From NCBI GenBank assembly GCA_009746045.1, contig RPFO01000188.1:1850738-1912737 (forward strand): 62,000 nt of DNA. The letters are read 5' to 3'. Origin of the DNA: Mesostigma viride (Eukaryota > Streptophyta > Mesostigmatophyceae > Mesostigmatales > Mesostigmataceae). Positions 17,530 to 26,699 of this stretch are shown here, piece after piece. The position numbers and the translations under genes are program-made. A model generated the notes under the pieces. It was not told the DNA's origin and did not search any database. It saw only the letters and a program-made list of their open reading frames with translations. Positions within the stretch are counted from its first letter, which is position 1. Every line of letters begins with the position of its first letter.

Positions 17530-20520
17530 TGCACAGGCGAATTCTCCAGCCATTCTGGGACAAAAAATGGTGTTATCAGGGACCAACAGAAATACGACAA
17601 TGCAAGATGATTACAACAGGGGCATGACTCACAATCAGTGCATTTATTACATTGATAAATATTATTTAAAAAATCTTTTATTCATAGGCAAAAAATAAAT
17701 CACAACAAAAAGAGGATTGTTTCTTCATCGTTTGGCAGATCTTGTAGATCATTTGGTTCTTCATATACTCTGCCAAACTGTGCTTCGTTGCACATTTACC
17801 TGCACGCATAAACCAGGAAGGGGGAAAAAAGGCATTAAACAGGACCATGATTAGAAACGCTGGGCTGCAGCATGTGCACATGTACACCTAACCAGACCAA
17901 AGGCATAGCAAACAACATCATGCTCGGCATAAAAAAAGATACTTCTGACTGGTACAAAACATTGAAAGGGTGACCCAAGTGAAAGCCTAGCACCGCCATT
18001 ATTGAGATGTGCAAGACCAAGAAACCACGACATTGCATATGACCGATGCATTGAAAAAGGGAAAACACGTTTATTAACTGTGAAGCTCCAGGGTAACTAG
18101 ACTAAATTTCTTCAGGGCAAGGGACTAATTGAATTCAGCAAGCAAGCGTACATGCGCGCAAGGACGAGAGTGGCTAAATAAGGAAGCAAGGGCGTAACAA
18201 AGGAAGCAAGGGACTGATTAGATTCAGCAAGCAAGCAATTGCAAGCATGCAAGGAAGAGGGGCTAACAAAGGAAGCAAGGGCCTAACAAAGGAATCAGGG
18301 GACTGATTCCATTCAGCAAGTGGTCAAGCATGCAGGGAAGGAACGGCCTAACCAAGTAGGCAAGGTCATATCAAAGGAAGCAAGGCATTAATTAAATTCA
18401 GCAAGCATGCGAGGAAGAGTGGCTTACAAAGGAAGCATGGGACTAAGAAAGGAAGCAAGGGACTAATTACATTCAGGAAGCACGCATGCAAGGAAGCAAG
18501 GGAATAAAGCAAGGAACTAATCAAATTCAGCAAGCGGCTAAACAACCAAGCAAGGGCCTAATCAAGGAAGAAAGCAACCACGCAAAGAAGCAAGCAAGCA
18601 CGCAAAGACGGAAACAAGCATGCAAGGAAGCAAGGGGTTTATCGAACTCAGCAAGCAAGCATGCAAGGAAGCAAGGAGCAAGTGAGGGACCAAGGGACTA
18701 ATCAACTTTATGACACTTACCACGCAGAAGGGACAACCTCATGACCGCGGAGAAGATAACATTCCGTCCCTCCTGTTGCGATTGCAAAGGGGAGAAAGAA
18801 TAGTAGTGATGTAAGGAATGAATTCCAGTGCAAAATTAGGAAAATACCTTCAATAACAAAGCTAGTAAGTAGGCAAGGTAATTAAAAAGTAGGTAGCAAA
18901 CTGATGACAACATGCACATACTCACGCATGGACCAACCAAGTTAGTATCTAATCTACTATGTGGCTTATGAGGAAGCACCATGAAACATTTGACCTTACT
19001 GGCTTCATCAGAACACGTCTAGATGCTTTTCCTTTGCAAAGATAGTCGCAATTGACGCTTGGGGCTTGCATGGGATTCAGGTCTGCATGGACGTGCTTTG
19101 ACAACAAACGGGCATGTACGCACAAAAATGCCCAAGGACGGTACTTCATGATGGTCATCTTCATGAAATTGACCACGCATGTAAGAGGACAAGAAATCAA
19201 GTATTCAGAGTTCATGCTATACTAAGAAACCAGCTTTTGCTCAGAATGCCGCTTTTGCGGTCTATGGGCCTTCCAATGCAAACTGCCAAGCAATTCTCAT
19301 AAGTATCCTTGCTCAGCTACGCAGTTGCTCATTTTCCCGGCTCCATTCCTCTTCGATCACAGCCTGTCCATGACGGCCTTGTAGGTTTTGGATAGCTCCA
19401 GAATCTCGCTCTGTTTATTCTCCGTTACTTATGTCACTCACATGTCGTCGCTACTAGAACCGCTTCTAGTGCGGTTCTCGCTGCCACCCCTGCTGCCACA
19501 CCTGCAGCGCTTGTTATTCGGTGGTTGCATTCATTGGTTACGTATGGAAATCGGTTGCCCCATCGCTCGAGCTAGCGTGTATGTGCCCTCACTGCCCGCT
19601 AGCCCCAGCACTGACTTGACTGCGAACAACGGCTAGGGCTACGTCAGACGCGTTTTTTTGAATTTGCGCAAAAAAAAAGATTGCGACTAGGTCACATCCG
19701 TAGCCAGCGGCAGGCGGAATGTCTCGAGTGATTCCAGCCAAGCGATCTTCCGTATTGTCATGACATCTTACCTTTCCACTGGTTACTACTTGTCTCAAAG
19801 CCTTTTAGAACGGTCGGAGCCGCAAACTGCCGATAAATTTACAGGTACAGTAACTAGTATTCACCAATGAAAGCCACAGGCATTTAAAAAACCGCCGTCC
19901 TGCCAGACCCTAGAAAACGCTTGGTCCTGCCTTTGCCGGACAACCATTGGAGCAGGTTATAAAGTGCGACAACGATTTCTGATTGTTGGCTGACAGACTG
20001 ACAGCCGACAATTATTAACGCAAAGTCAAAAGCAATTAGGCAGTGAGAACATTCTACAAAAGAGCTCTTAGTTCGGGCTTTATATAAGTAGTACCTGCCT
20101 GTTAAAAATTGGAACAAGGATACGGTTCCGGCATCCGTTTATTCCGAAGCCGGTACGGGCAAGGCTAGGGAACCGGCGTGGGAATAAACTGAACTGAACA
20201 TAACTGAAATAAAGGCCGTTATGATGCCGTGAAATAGCCGCATGACGACAGTGCCGTTCCAAACTTTCAACTTCGCGCCCTACCTCTCTTAACCGTTACC
20301 TGGTAGACCGTTGGTCCAACGAGCGAAAAATTTAGAAAGGTTGCGATTAGGCAACGCGACCTTGCACCTAGCCGCACCCATGAACGCCTTCAGCAGCCAT
20401 GGTAGGCAACACAACCCTGCACCTAGCCGCACCATTCCATAAACGCCTTCATCAGCCATGTTAGGCCGGAATAGACACGGCATTTCCACTTTGGGTCTCG
20501 CACTAGTCAAGTCACTTGCT
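17530..20520. other. CACTA interior without a convincing gene
   Basis: About 3 kb of mostly noncoding sequence. 18100-18720 is a degenerate minisatellite built on GGAAGCAAGGGACTAATT and CAGCAAGCAAGCATGC. 20349-20466 holds a roughly 60-bp tandem duplication (GCAACCTTGCACCTAGCCGC-like units with ATGAACGCCTTCAGCAGCC). Short open frames near 19388 and 19884 have no supporting features. Confidence 0.6.
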
Positions 20521-20570
20521 CAGATAGAAAGCAATGGATCACGCAAAACCAGGAGCCACGCCTCCCCACG

Positions 20571-21566
20571 ATGATTACGGCGGCGGTGTGTGGCATGGAG
20601 CCTGCTTGTGACGAGCATGACTCAATCCACATCAATGGCAGCAATTACCGAACTGCAGTCGCCGACCTTCGACAAACTGTTCGCCATCGCAACTCGGGAG
20701 TAATGGTTTATGGTAAAGAGGGGGTTAGGTATGGCCGCATCACACACATTCTGCATAGTTTCCTCCGTGCCCCGACGGAAGGATGGAGTAGGCAAGTTCT
20801 TTTAAAGGTCGCTCTGTTTGATGTCGGTTCTGTGAAAGAGCTCCCTTTAGAGGGATTGACGCTTATACCTTTAGGGGAGCGAGCGCCCAAGCAGGATGCT
20901 TTAGTCCTTCCCGGGAGTGTATGTTCAGTTGGTTTTGTAGTTGATCCAGAGTATGCACCTGAGATAGCCATCGTGCACTGTAAATTGCCGTGGCAAATGG
21001 TAAAGGAAACGTGTAGTGCAGCCCAGCATGTATTATCCCGTGCTGCAGGTGCTCAGCTGAGAACCACAGACGTGTATGCTGATATGAACCTGCAGCGCAA
21101 GGTGACACTGTGTGTTAAGCGAAGAGACATGACAACACGAGGTCGTTCACAAGGTAATCGCACTGCACCCATAGATCCACAAGCAACCACTGCACGCATG
21201 GCTGCGGAGCCACAAGCAACCACTGCACCTAATCGCTCACGTGGCAAGCGCACTGTTGGCACATTGGTAGAACCACAAGCAACCACTGCACCAAGCCGCT
21301 CGCGTGGCAAGCGCACTGCGGACACATTGGTAGAAACACACACAGCCGCTGCACCAAACCGCTCGCGTGGCAAGAGCATTGCTGGCAAGTCCATGGCAGC
21401 GGCTAGTGGCAGCGCATCAAGCCCTGATGACATTGCTAGTGATTTGTCGCTGAGCAGCGACGGTGAGGCATGCATTCCCACACAAAGGAGAAGTGAGAGG
21501 CAACGTGTGGTAGTAAATTATGCGGACTCTGACAGTGCTGCATACACTGATGAGGAGTGGGATTGA
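20571..21566 (+). CDS. Unrecognised ORF inside the CACTA element
   Basis: A 331-aa intact frame. Residues 20-120 look globular and contain a small beta-rich segment (GVMVYGKEGVRYGRITHILHSF … LLKVALFDVG), similar in style to the cargo or DUF4216-like region found next to plant CACTA transposases; this is inference only. Residues about 195-280 carry imperfect tandem repeats of roughly 25 aa with EPQATTAPNRSRGKRT as core (Ser/Arg/Lys-rich). The C-terminus is acidic. The repeats suggest a DNA-binding tail, perhaps a TNPA-like accessory protein that binds the subterminal repeats. It is the only long intact frame in the transposon. Confidence 0.55.
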   Translation: MITAAVCGMEPACDEHDSIHINGSNYRTAVADLRQTVRHRNSGVMVYGKEGVRYGRITHILHSFLRAPTEGWSRQVLLKVALFDVGSVKELPLEGLTLIPLGERAPKQDALVLPGSVCSVGFVVDPEYAPEIAIVHCKLPWQMVKETCSAAQHVLSRAAGAQLRTTDVYADMNLQRKVTLCVKRRDMTTRGRSQGNRTAPIDPQATTARMAAEPQATTAPNRSRGKRTVGTLVEPQATTAPSRSRGKRTADTLVETHTAAAPNRSRGKSIAGKSMAAASGSASSPDDIASDLSLSSDGEACIPTQRRSERQRVVVNYADSDSAAYTDEEWD

Positions 21567-21739
21567 TTATATTCCTAATATAATGTAATGATGGATTGAT
21601 GTAACTTGTTGTGTGCTTGTCACACTTATATTTATTTATTTCCAATGAACATGTGTGTCAACTGCATCATTTCTGCATCCACATATATTGCATAAGTGTC
21701 CTGTCTTCATGCACTTGAGAGTTCTCAAGTGTCATGCTC

Positions 21740-22120
21740 AGTGTCCTGATTTTCCTGATTTTTTGTGCCATGCTAAGTGTCCTGATTTTCCTGATTTTTT
21801 GTGCTGTTAAGTGTCCTGATTTTCCTGATTTTTTCTGATTCAGCGGGTTTTCTCAGGATCTCAGGATTTCTCAGGATTTTTTTACGAATCTCAGTGTTTC
21901 TCAGTGTTTCGCGAGACGCATCTCAGGCACTTCTCAAGATTCTCAAGAGGAAGTCCTGATATAATATCAGGAATCCTGAGAAAAGTCTCAGGGTTTCTCA
22001 GGATTTCTCCTGATATCCTGAGAAAAAAATCAGGAAATCTCAGGAAATCCTGAGAAAATCTCAGGAATCCTGAGAAAAATCTCAGGAAATCTCAGGATCC
22101 TGAGAAAAATCTCAGAACCC
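21740..22120. repeat. Right subterminal repeats of the CACTA element
   Basis: Copies of GTGTCCTGATTTTCCTGATT (21740-21840) followed by TCTCAGGATTTCTCAGGATT and GAAATCTCAGGAATCCTGAG (21850-22115). The arrangement mirrors the left end. Confidence 0.85.
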
Positions 22121-22134
22121 GACTTCCTAGTGGG

Positions 22135-22852
22135 CCGCAATGAGGACCTGTACCAGGGCATGCCATATATCACCAGCATGATCAAGCAGCGGCGCCTGCA
22201 GCTAGTATAGGTGCCCACCTAGCTCGCACCAACCAGGCCGGTAGACACCTCACCGGTGGCCCCCCGGCCCGCGGGACTGCGACCAGCTCAGCCTGGCCGG
22301 CATCTCCTGACGTAGGCCGGGCCCCGTGATGTTATAGACGCCGCAAGGCCCGGCCGCACCTTCAAAGAACAGCTAGTAGAGGACATGGGGGGCCTAGGCC
22401 TCTCCGTGATTTGGAAGAAGAGTGATGGACAAGGCCAAGTGGGCCCAGGTCATAGAGGACAACGAGCCCCCCCCTCACCTGTGGGGAAGCGCGCCGCGTG
22501 TGCAAACCCACGGGAGGCACGCCAGACAGCTCCCCTAGGGTAGCGTGATGCTGTTTAGATAGATGTTGTAGTTAGTGATGCTGTTAGATAGATGTTGTAG
22601 GTATAGCTGATGTAGATAGATTAGACCGGTAGGACTGCATGTTTGCACCCATCCATCCATCCATCCGTCGGGGTTAAACATCCGTCGGCCAAATTAACTT
22701 GGGTGCTCGGAAGTGGTTATTCCGGGCAAAATAGTGTGACGGACCGATTTGCCTCAGTGGGCAAAAGGTTCCGGCACTATTTAACCTAATTAACTGTTAA
22801 TGCTCCGGCCGTGACTCCCCAACGGGAGCACGAGTCTTTAATTAATTATTCG
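22135..22852 (+). pseudogene. LINE remnant, 3' side of CACTA insertion, with 3' end
   Basis: Continues the LINE frame (GRNEDLYQGMPYITSMIKQRRL) and then a decayed C-terminus. The 3' region is shared with 23740-24265 and 45100-45990 (GGACAAGGCCAAGTGGGCCC, ACCGGTAGGACTGCAT, a short ATCC run), then a degenerate piece of the 40219 palindrome family (22735-22795), and the terminal hairpin GTGACTCCCCAACGGGAGCACGAG split as CTCCC/GGGAG. It ends in TTTAATTAATT. Confidence 0.65.
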
Positions 22853-22893
22853 ACCCAACTCAAGGCGTGAACACAACTTAAGGCGTGAATGAC
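22853..22893 (+). mobile_element. Right half of the split Tc1/mariner-like MITE
   Basis: ATTCGACCCAACTCAAGGCG through GCGTGAATGACTG, followed by TA. It matches the right end of the intact copy ending at 30626. Confidence 0.7.
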
Positions 22894-23500
22894 TGTAATT
22901 TCTCAAAAGTAAGTACAGCAGGGCCAAAGCGGACTCCTGCACTTAAAATCAAACGCCTGACCGAGCTAGCGGGATCACCAGAGCGCACTCCTTTCCTAAA
23001 ACCAGGCGCCGGACCGGCGGGAGGAGTTAGCTCACCTCAAAATTTTTCTTCGCCCCTAAAAAATGTCGACAGGAGTACACTCCGTCGCAAAAATTCTGCC
23101 GCCGGACACATTTTTTCCCCGTTTTTGGAGTTAGCTCCAGTGCTCCACGTCCGGAGGTGCCGCGCCGGACACACGACTGAGTGTGCTGAATTTTGGCTGG
23201 ATCATTGTCCCCCCTCCTACCATTCCTGGCTTTTGACATTCAGATTCTGAATGCCCTCATCGAGATCTATCAATTGCACTATACTAAACTTTTGTTTGGA
23301 CCCCCGAACGTCCTCCTTGGTCTGTCTGGACTTTGGCCCATCGGATGCTAAGGGCCCAGCTTACAGCCATGCATTTTCACCTGTACGTCTTGTTGGCATA
23401 CTATCGCTTAACTGAAAACGGACTTTCCAGTATCTAAGGTATGATTTGGGATCCTAGCTCTCGGGGAGGTCTGTTGATTGCGCTACTCAAAGTAAAAATC
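22894..23500. other. No gene recognised
   Basis: About 600 bp with no supported coding frame. The stretch 22960-23170 has GC-rich blocks alternating with A/T homopolymers and repeated GGAGTTAGCTC motifs (near 23020 and 23120), which suggests an old short element, but I cannot define its ends. Confidence 0.4.
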
Positions 23501-23559
23501 GAACTTGATTTTTGAGCCCCAGCCAGTCTACGATAGTAGACCGGTTTCCCGCCAACTGT

Positions 23560-23700
23560 TTCATGTGGCTTTTAATACATTCTGGGCTACTTCCTGCAAG
23601 GGTAGACGGGTGTTAACTACACCTGCTCTCAGGGTGCACAAAGTGCACCTGCACCACTATGAATTCCAGCAGCTAAGGTGCACGCGGACATAGGGGGGAA
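23560..23700 (+). repeat. Dispersed repeat E (copies also at 32835-32935, 42475-42640 and 42770-42920)
   Basis: A shared block: CTTTTAATACATTCTGGGCTAC, then CTGCAGGTGGGGGATGTAAA-like, then GGGTGCACAAAGTGCACCTG. Four copies occur in the window, one inverted (42475-42640). The core GGTGCACAAAGTGCACC is itself palindromic. It tends to lie just upstream of LINE 3' debris and may be part of a LINE untranslated region. Confidence 0.6.
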
Positions 23701-23739
23701 GATCATCATGGCTAAACAATCGCTAGGGCACGGCGTCTC

Positions 23740-24265
23740 AATGGCTAGGCCTCTACGTGATGCTGAACAAGATGTTGGACAAGGCCAAGTGGGCCCAGGT
23801 CATAAAGGACAACGAGTTCACCCCCTCCCGTGGGGAAGCGCCCGCGTGTTTGCAAACGCGGGAAACATGCTACTAGACAAGACCCCTAGGGTAGATGGCA
23901 CCATAGATATAGAGTTGGCTTGTTGATGTAGAAAGACTTAGACCGGTAGGATTGCGTATATCCATCCATCCATCCATCCATCCATCCATCCATCCATCCA
24001 TCCATCCATCCATCCATCCATCCATCCATCCATCCATCCATCCATCCATCCATCCATCCATCCATCCATCCATCCATCCATCCATCCATCCATCCATCCA
24101 TCCATCCATCCATCCATCCATCCATCCATCCATCCATCCATCCATCCATCCATCCATCCATCCATCCATCCATCCATCCATCCATCCATCCATCCATCCA
24201 TCCATCCATCCATCCATCAGGGTTAATGCTCGTGACTCCCCAACGGGAGCACGAGTTTAATTAAT
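23740..24265 (+). mobile_element. LINE 3' end, second copy
   Basis: Matches the 3' region at 22400-22850: GGACAAGGCCAAGTGGGCCC, GTGGGGAAGCGCC, GACCCCTAGGGTAGA, GACCGGTAGGATTGCGT, then a long ATCC tract, then the hairpin with stems CTCGTG/CACGAG and CTCCC/GGGAG and the tail TTTAATTAATTAA. Only the non-coding end is kept, as in 5'-truncated LINE copies. Confidence 0.65.
23959..24218. repeat. (ATCC)n microsatellite
   Basis: About 65 uninterrupted copies of ATCC. Open frames through it (Met-Asp-Gly-Trp or Ile-His-Pro-Ser repeats) are artefacts. It is an expanded version of the short ATCC runs found at the same place in the other copies of this LINE 3' end. Confidence 0.97.
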
Positions 24266-24499
24266 TAATGGCGTTTCAGCAGAGAGTAGCTCAGTCTGCA
24301 TTGGCAATGCTAAGCTGAATTCTTAATGCATCATCCGTGGGGGGTCCCATCATAGGCACACACGCGGAGGCGTGGGCCGGCACGTGCTAAGCTAAGCCTG
24401 ACTAATCTGGCACTACTGCTGTATATATTCCCTCCTTGATATTCCCTAAGCTGGGGTTGCTGGGGGGACAGCTAGGGGGCGCCTGGCAGGGCTTTTCAG

Positions 24500-25640
24500 T
24501 GGTCGACGTGGATGACCGCCACCCTCCAGTACACCGGCTTCCCCCCTGCGTTCTGCCGGAGCTGGAGCCGTAGGTTGGCCACTATAGCTCCCGGATCGCC
24601 GTTGTTGCTGCGCCAGGGTCAAGTCGTCGTCTGGCAGCGTGTAGGGAGTCCTCGAGAGCTTCTTGCGTCATTTAAGAGACGACAGCCTATCCGCCCTGAG
24701 GAGCAGGGGAGCCGGGCCAGCCTTACCCCGACCGCGGGAAAGGCGGATAGCCGACATCCACAGCTCACCAGTGAGTTGCATGGCCAGGGGTAAGAGTGTC
24801 GCTATGGCAAGCTAGAGACTCTGAGTCCTCACCTACCGGCTGGTCGAAGTGCTTGACAATGACGTTAAGGCTGCGCTTGGCGAGCTCGGCCTAGCTCCTC
24901 GCGGAGGTCGAGCGTTTGTTGATTGAGCTGTGCCGCGATGATTGTGGAGGCGGTGGAGGTGGTGTGGTGCTTCAGCATGTCCTCCCAGGTCTGGGTGGGA
25001 GGAGCATCGTCGGCAGGGCCAGCAGGTGCTGGCCGGGTGGCAATGTCCTTCACCGCCTGCATGGTCGGTGAGGCCTGCGGGGTTTTGCAGGCACTCAATG
25101 GCGATGGCGTTGCCGTGGAGGCGCTTGTCGATGTCGAGGAGCTGGGCCTTGATGTCGGCGGTGGAGGTGGAGGTGGCAGTTGCCGGAGGTGGAGGTGGAG
25201 GTGAGGAGGGTGGAGATGGAGGTAACGGTGGTGGAAAGGTGAGAGAGCTCAGTAGCCAGCGTGCCTCCCATTGCTGCCACATCTGCAGCGAGGTGAGTCA
25301 CGTGCTGCTGGAGGACTTCCGTAAGGATGGAGCGCGGCCGGAGTGTAGGTGCGGAAATGGAAGGAGCCCAGATCTCGCCATCAGAGCGCATGAGAAGGGA
25401 GTTGAGGATGAGGTGCTGGAGTTTGGGGCGGGGGCAACCTAACAGACTCTGTTCGGTTGCCTTGAGCCGGTCGCCTTGACCTGGGGTAAACCAGGTGCCG
25501 TCCGGGTTGATGAGGCGATTGATGCTGTCGATCGAGATGGAGGCACAGGTCGTAAAGCGAGGCGTAGTCCCCGTAGAAGGTGCAGTGCATAGCATCTGCA
25601 GGGGCCATGTTGAGCCATTCGTGATTGTAGACTTTGAAAG
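24500..25640 (-). pseudogene. LINE ORF1 fragment
   Basis: Minus-strand remnant of a LINE first ORF (the RNA-binding, coiled-coil chaperone that accompanies the RT). Readable pieces from 5' to 3' are SINRLINPDGTWFTPGQGDR and LQHLILNSLLMRSDGEIW, a Ser/Thr-rich helix HVTHLAADVAAMGGTLATEL, the segment TWEDMLKHHTTSTAS with TLDLREELGRARQAQ, and a C-terminal piece ending LRQNAGGKPVYWRVA. The pieces are in different frames. Homologous fragments lie at 41935-42290, 43184-44160 and 46590-47985. Confidence 0.6.
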
Positions 25641-25721
25641 ATTGGTGACCCTGCCATGAACTATACACAGCAGTTGCTGGCCGACCTAGTGGTGGACCAG
25701 CCCAATTTGAACACCGCATTC

Positions 25722-25990
25722 CTCTCTCTCTCTCTCTCTTGCTTGGACTGCAATGCAGAAGAAGAAGTGTGGCAGATCATTGTCCAGGCCCACACGCCAG
25801 CCCTGTGGGAAGCCCCCCCCCCCCCCCCCCCAGGAGGAGGGGGCGCTTTGCTGAGTAGAGTAGTTAGGATTTTTCTAGATAGCTAGAGTTACGGGTTTCG
25901 CAGCTTCGCTCACCTCACATCCATCAAGCAAGGGAATACGCGCTACATGATCTGCCAACGGAGTCATGTTGTAATTTAATTTTTAATTTT
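25722..25990. repeat. Dispersed repeat D, copy 1
   Basis: Begins with a CT-rich run, then CTTGCTTGGACTGCAATGCAG, CCAGGCCCACACGCCAGCCC, a long C run, GAGGAGGGGGCGCTTTG, and ends GTCATGTTGTAATTTAATTTT. Two more copies lie at 40973-41282 and 41523-41832. Each is preceded by TGAACTATA…GCTGGCCGACCTAG. It sits upstream of LINE ORF1 fragments and may be a LINE 5' region. Confidence 0.65.
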
Positions 25991-26699
25991 ATAGATATGC
26001 AGGAATGGTTGTCTCCTTGATATGCGACGGTACCAGACAAGGACCAGCTCGCATGCACAATAAAAAATTTGACCATCTCTGACGGCCGGGAACAAAGGGG
26101 AGAATAAACAATGCCAATAAACAAGGCGTTTCTAAGGGGTTCACCGGCACCTGGTGGCAGAGAAGCACAGGTCTTAGCCACACTAGGCAACAAGAATTTT
26201 GCAACGGGCTTCTCTATGGTGCCTGGGGGAAAAAAATAGGAAGCTGGCGCGCTATCCATATCTACTATCATCCGGATATATTAGTAATATGTCTGGGCCG
26301 TTGCTACTTCAAACGTATCATATGTACAGCAACCAAGCTCTTGAGGTAAGTGCTGTTGCCTACCCCTAATGCCTCAAGGGCGGAATCAATTATATCCCAC
26401 CAGCGGCAGCATAAACACGTTCTCCTGGCCAATTGCTGCTCTTTGCAAGTGACTCAGGTGGTTCTGGACCCAACATGAGCAAGCCGCTAAAATAAATAAA
26501 AGTCAGTGGTGGCCATCCTTATGTTGACCATCCCCATCTGACTGCTTGGCAATCCTCCGTGGCCGGCCGCTGGGGAACACCATACTCGTACCCCACGCTG
26601 GCTCCTGTCTCCGAGCGCCAGAGCGCATGCATCGGAGGTCACCATCCCTCACGCGCCAACACAAGGCAAATAGCAAGCACGCCAGGTCGACAGCGGTGC
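25991..26699. other. 3' flank of the M23 gene; no gene seen
   Basis: No supported coding frame. It includes the presumed 3' untranslated region of the minus-strand LysM-M23 gene, next to 26699. The rest is unassigned. Confidence 0.5.

Larger units (their letters stand above)
17157..22134. mobile_element. CACTA-type DNA transposon (about 5 kb)
   Basis: Bounded by a 16-bp perfect terminal inverted repeat, CCCACTAGGAAGTCGG at 17157 and CCGACTTCCTAGTGGG ending 22134. Inside each end are dense arrays of short TCCTGA/TCTCAGGA motifs, the subterminal repeats typical of CACTA/EnSpm elements, where they bind transposase. It splits a LINE reading frame cleanly (AAHV | GRNEDLYQGMP). The only substantial ORF is 20571-21566. 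I see no DDE transposase, so it is probably non-autonomous. A 3-bp target duplication is not evident. Confidence 0.75.

Noticed and set aside
19388-19636. 82-aa ORF inside the CACTA element
   Set aside because: Short, hydrophobic by chance, no start context or homologous feature.
17157-22134. Helitron as the identity of the 5-kb insert
   Set aside because: It has 16-bp terminal inverted repeats starting CACTA inside CC/GG and subterminal arrays, which Helitrons lack.
23873-24260. ORFs of repeated Met-Asp-Gly-Trp and Ile-His-Pro-Ser
   Set aside because: Translation of the (ATCC)n microsatellite.
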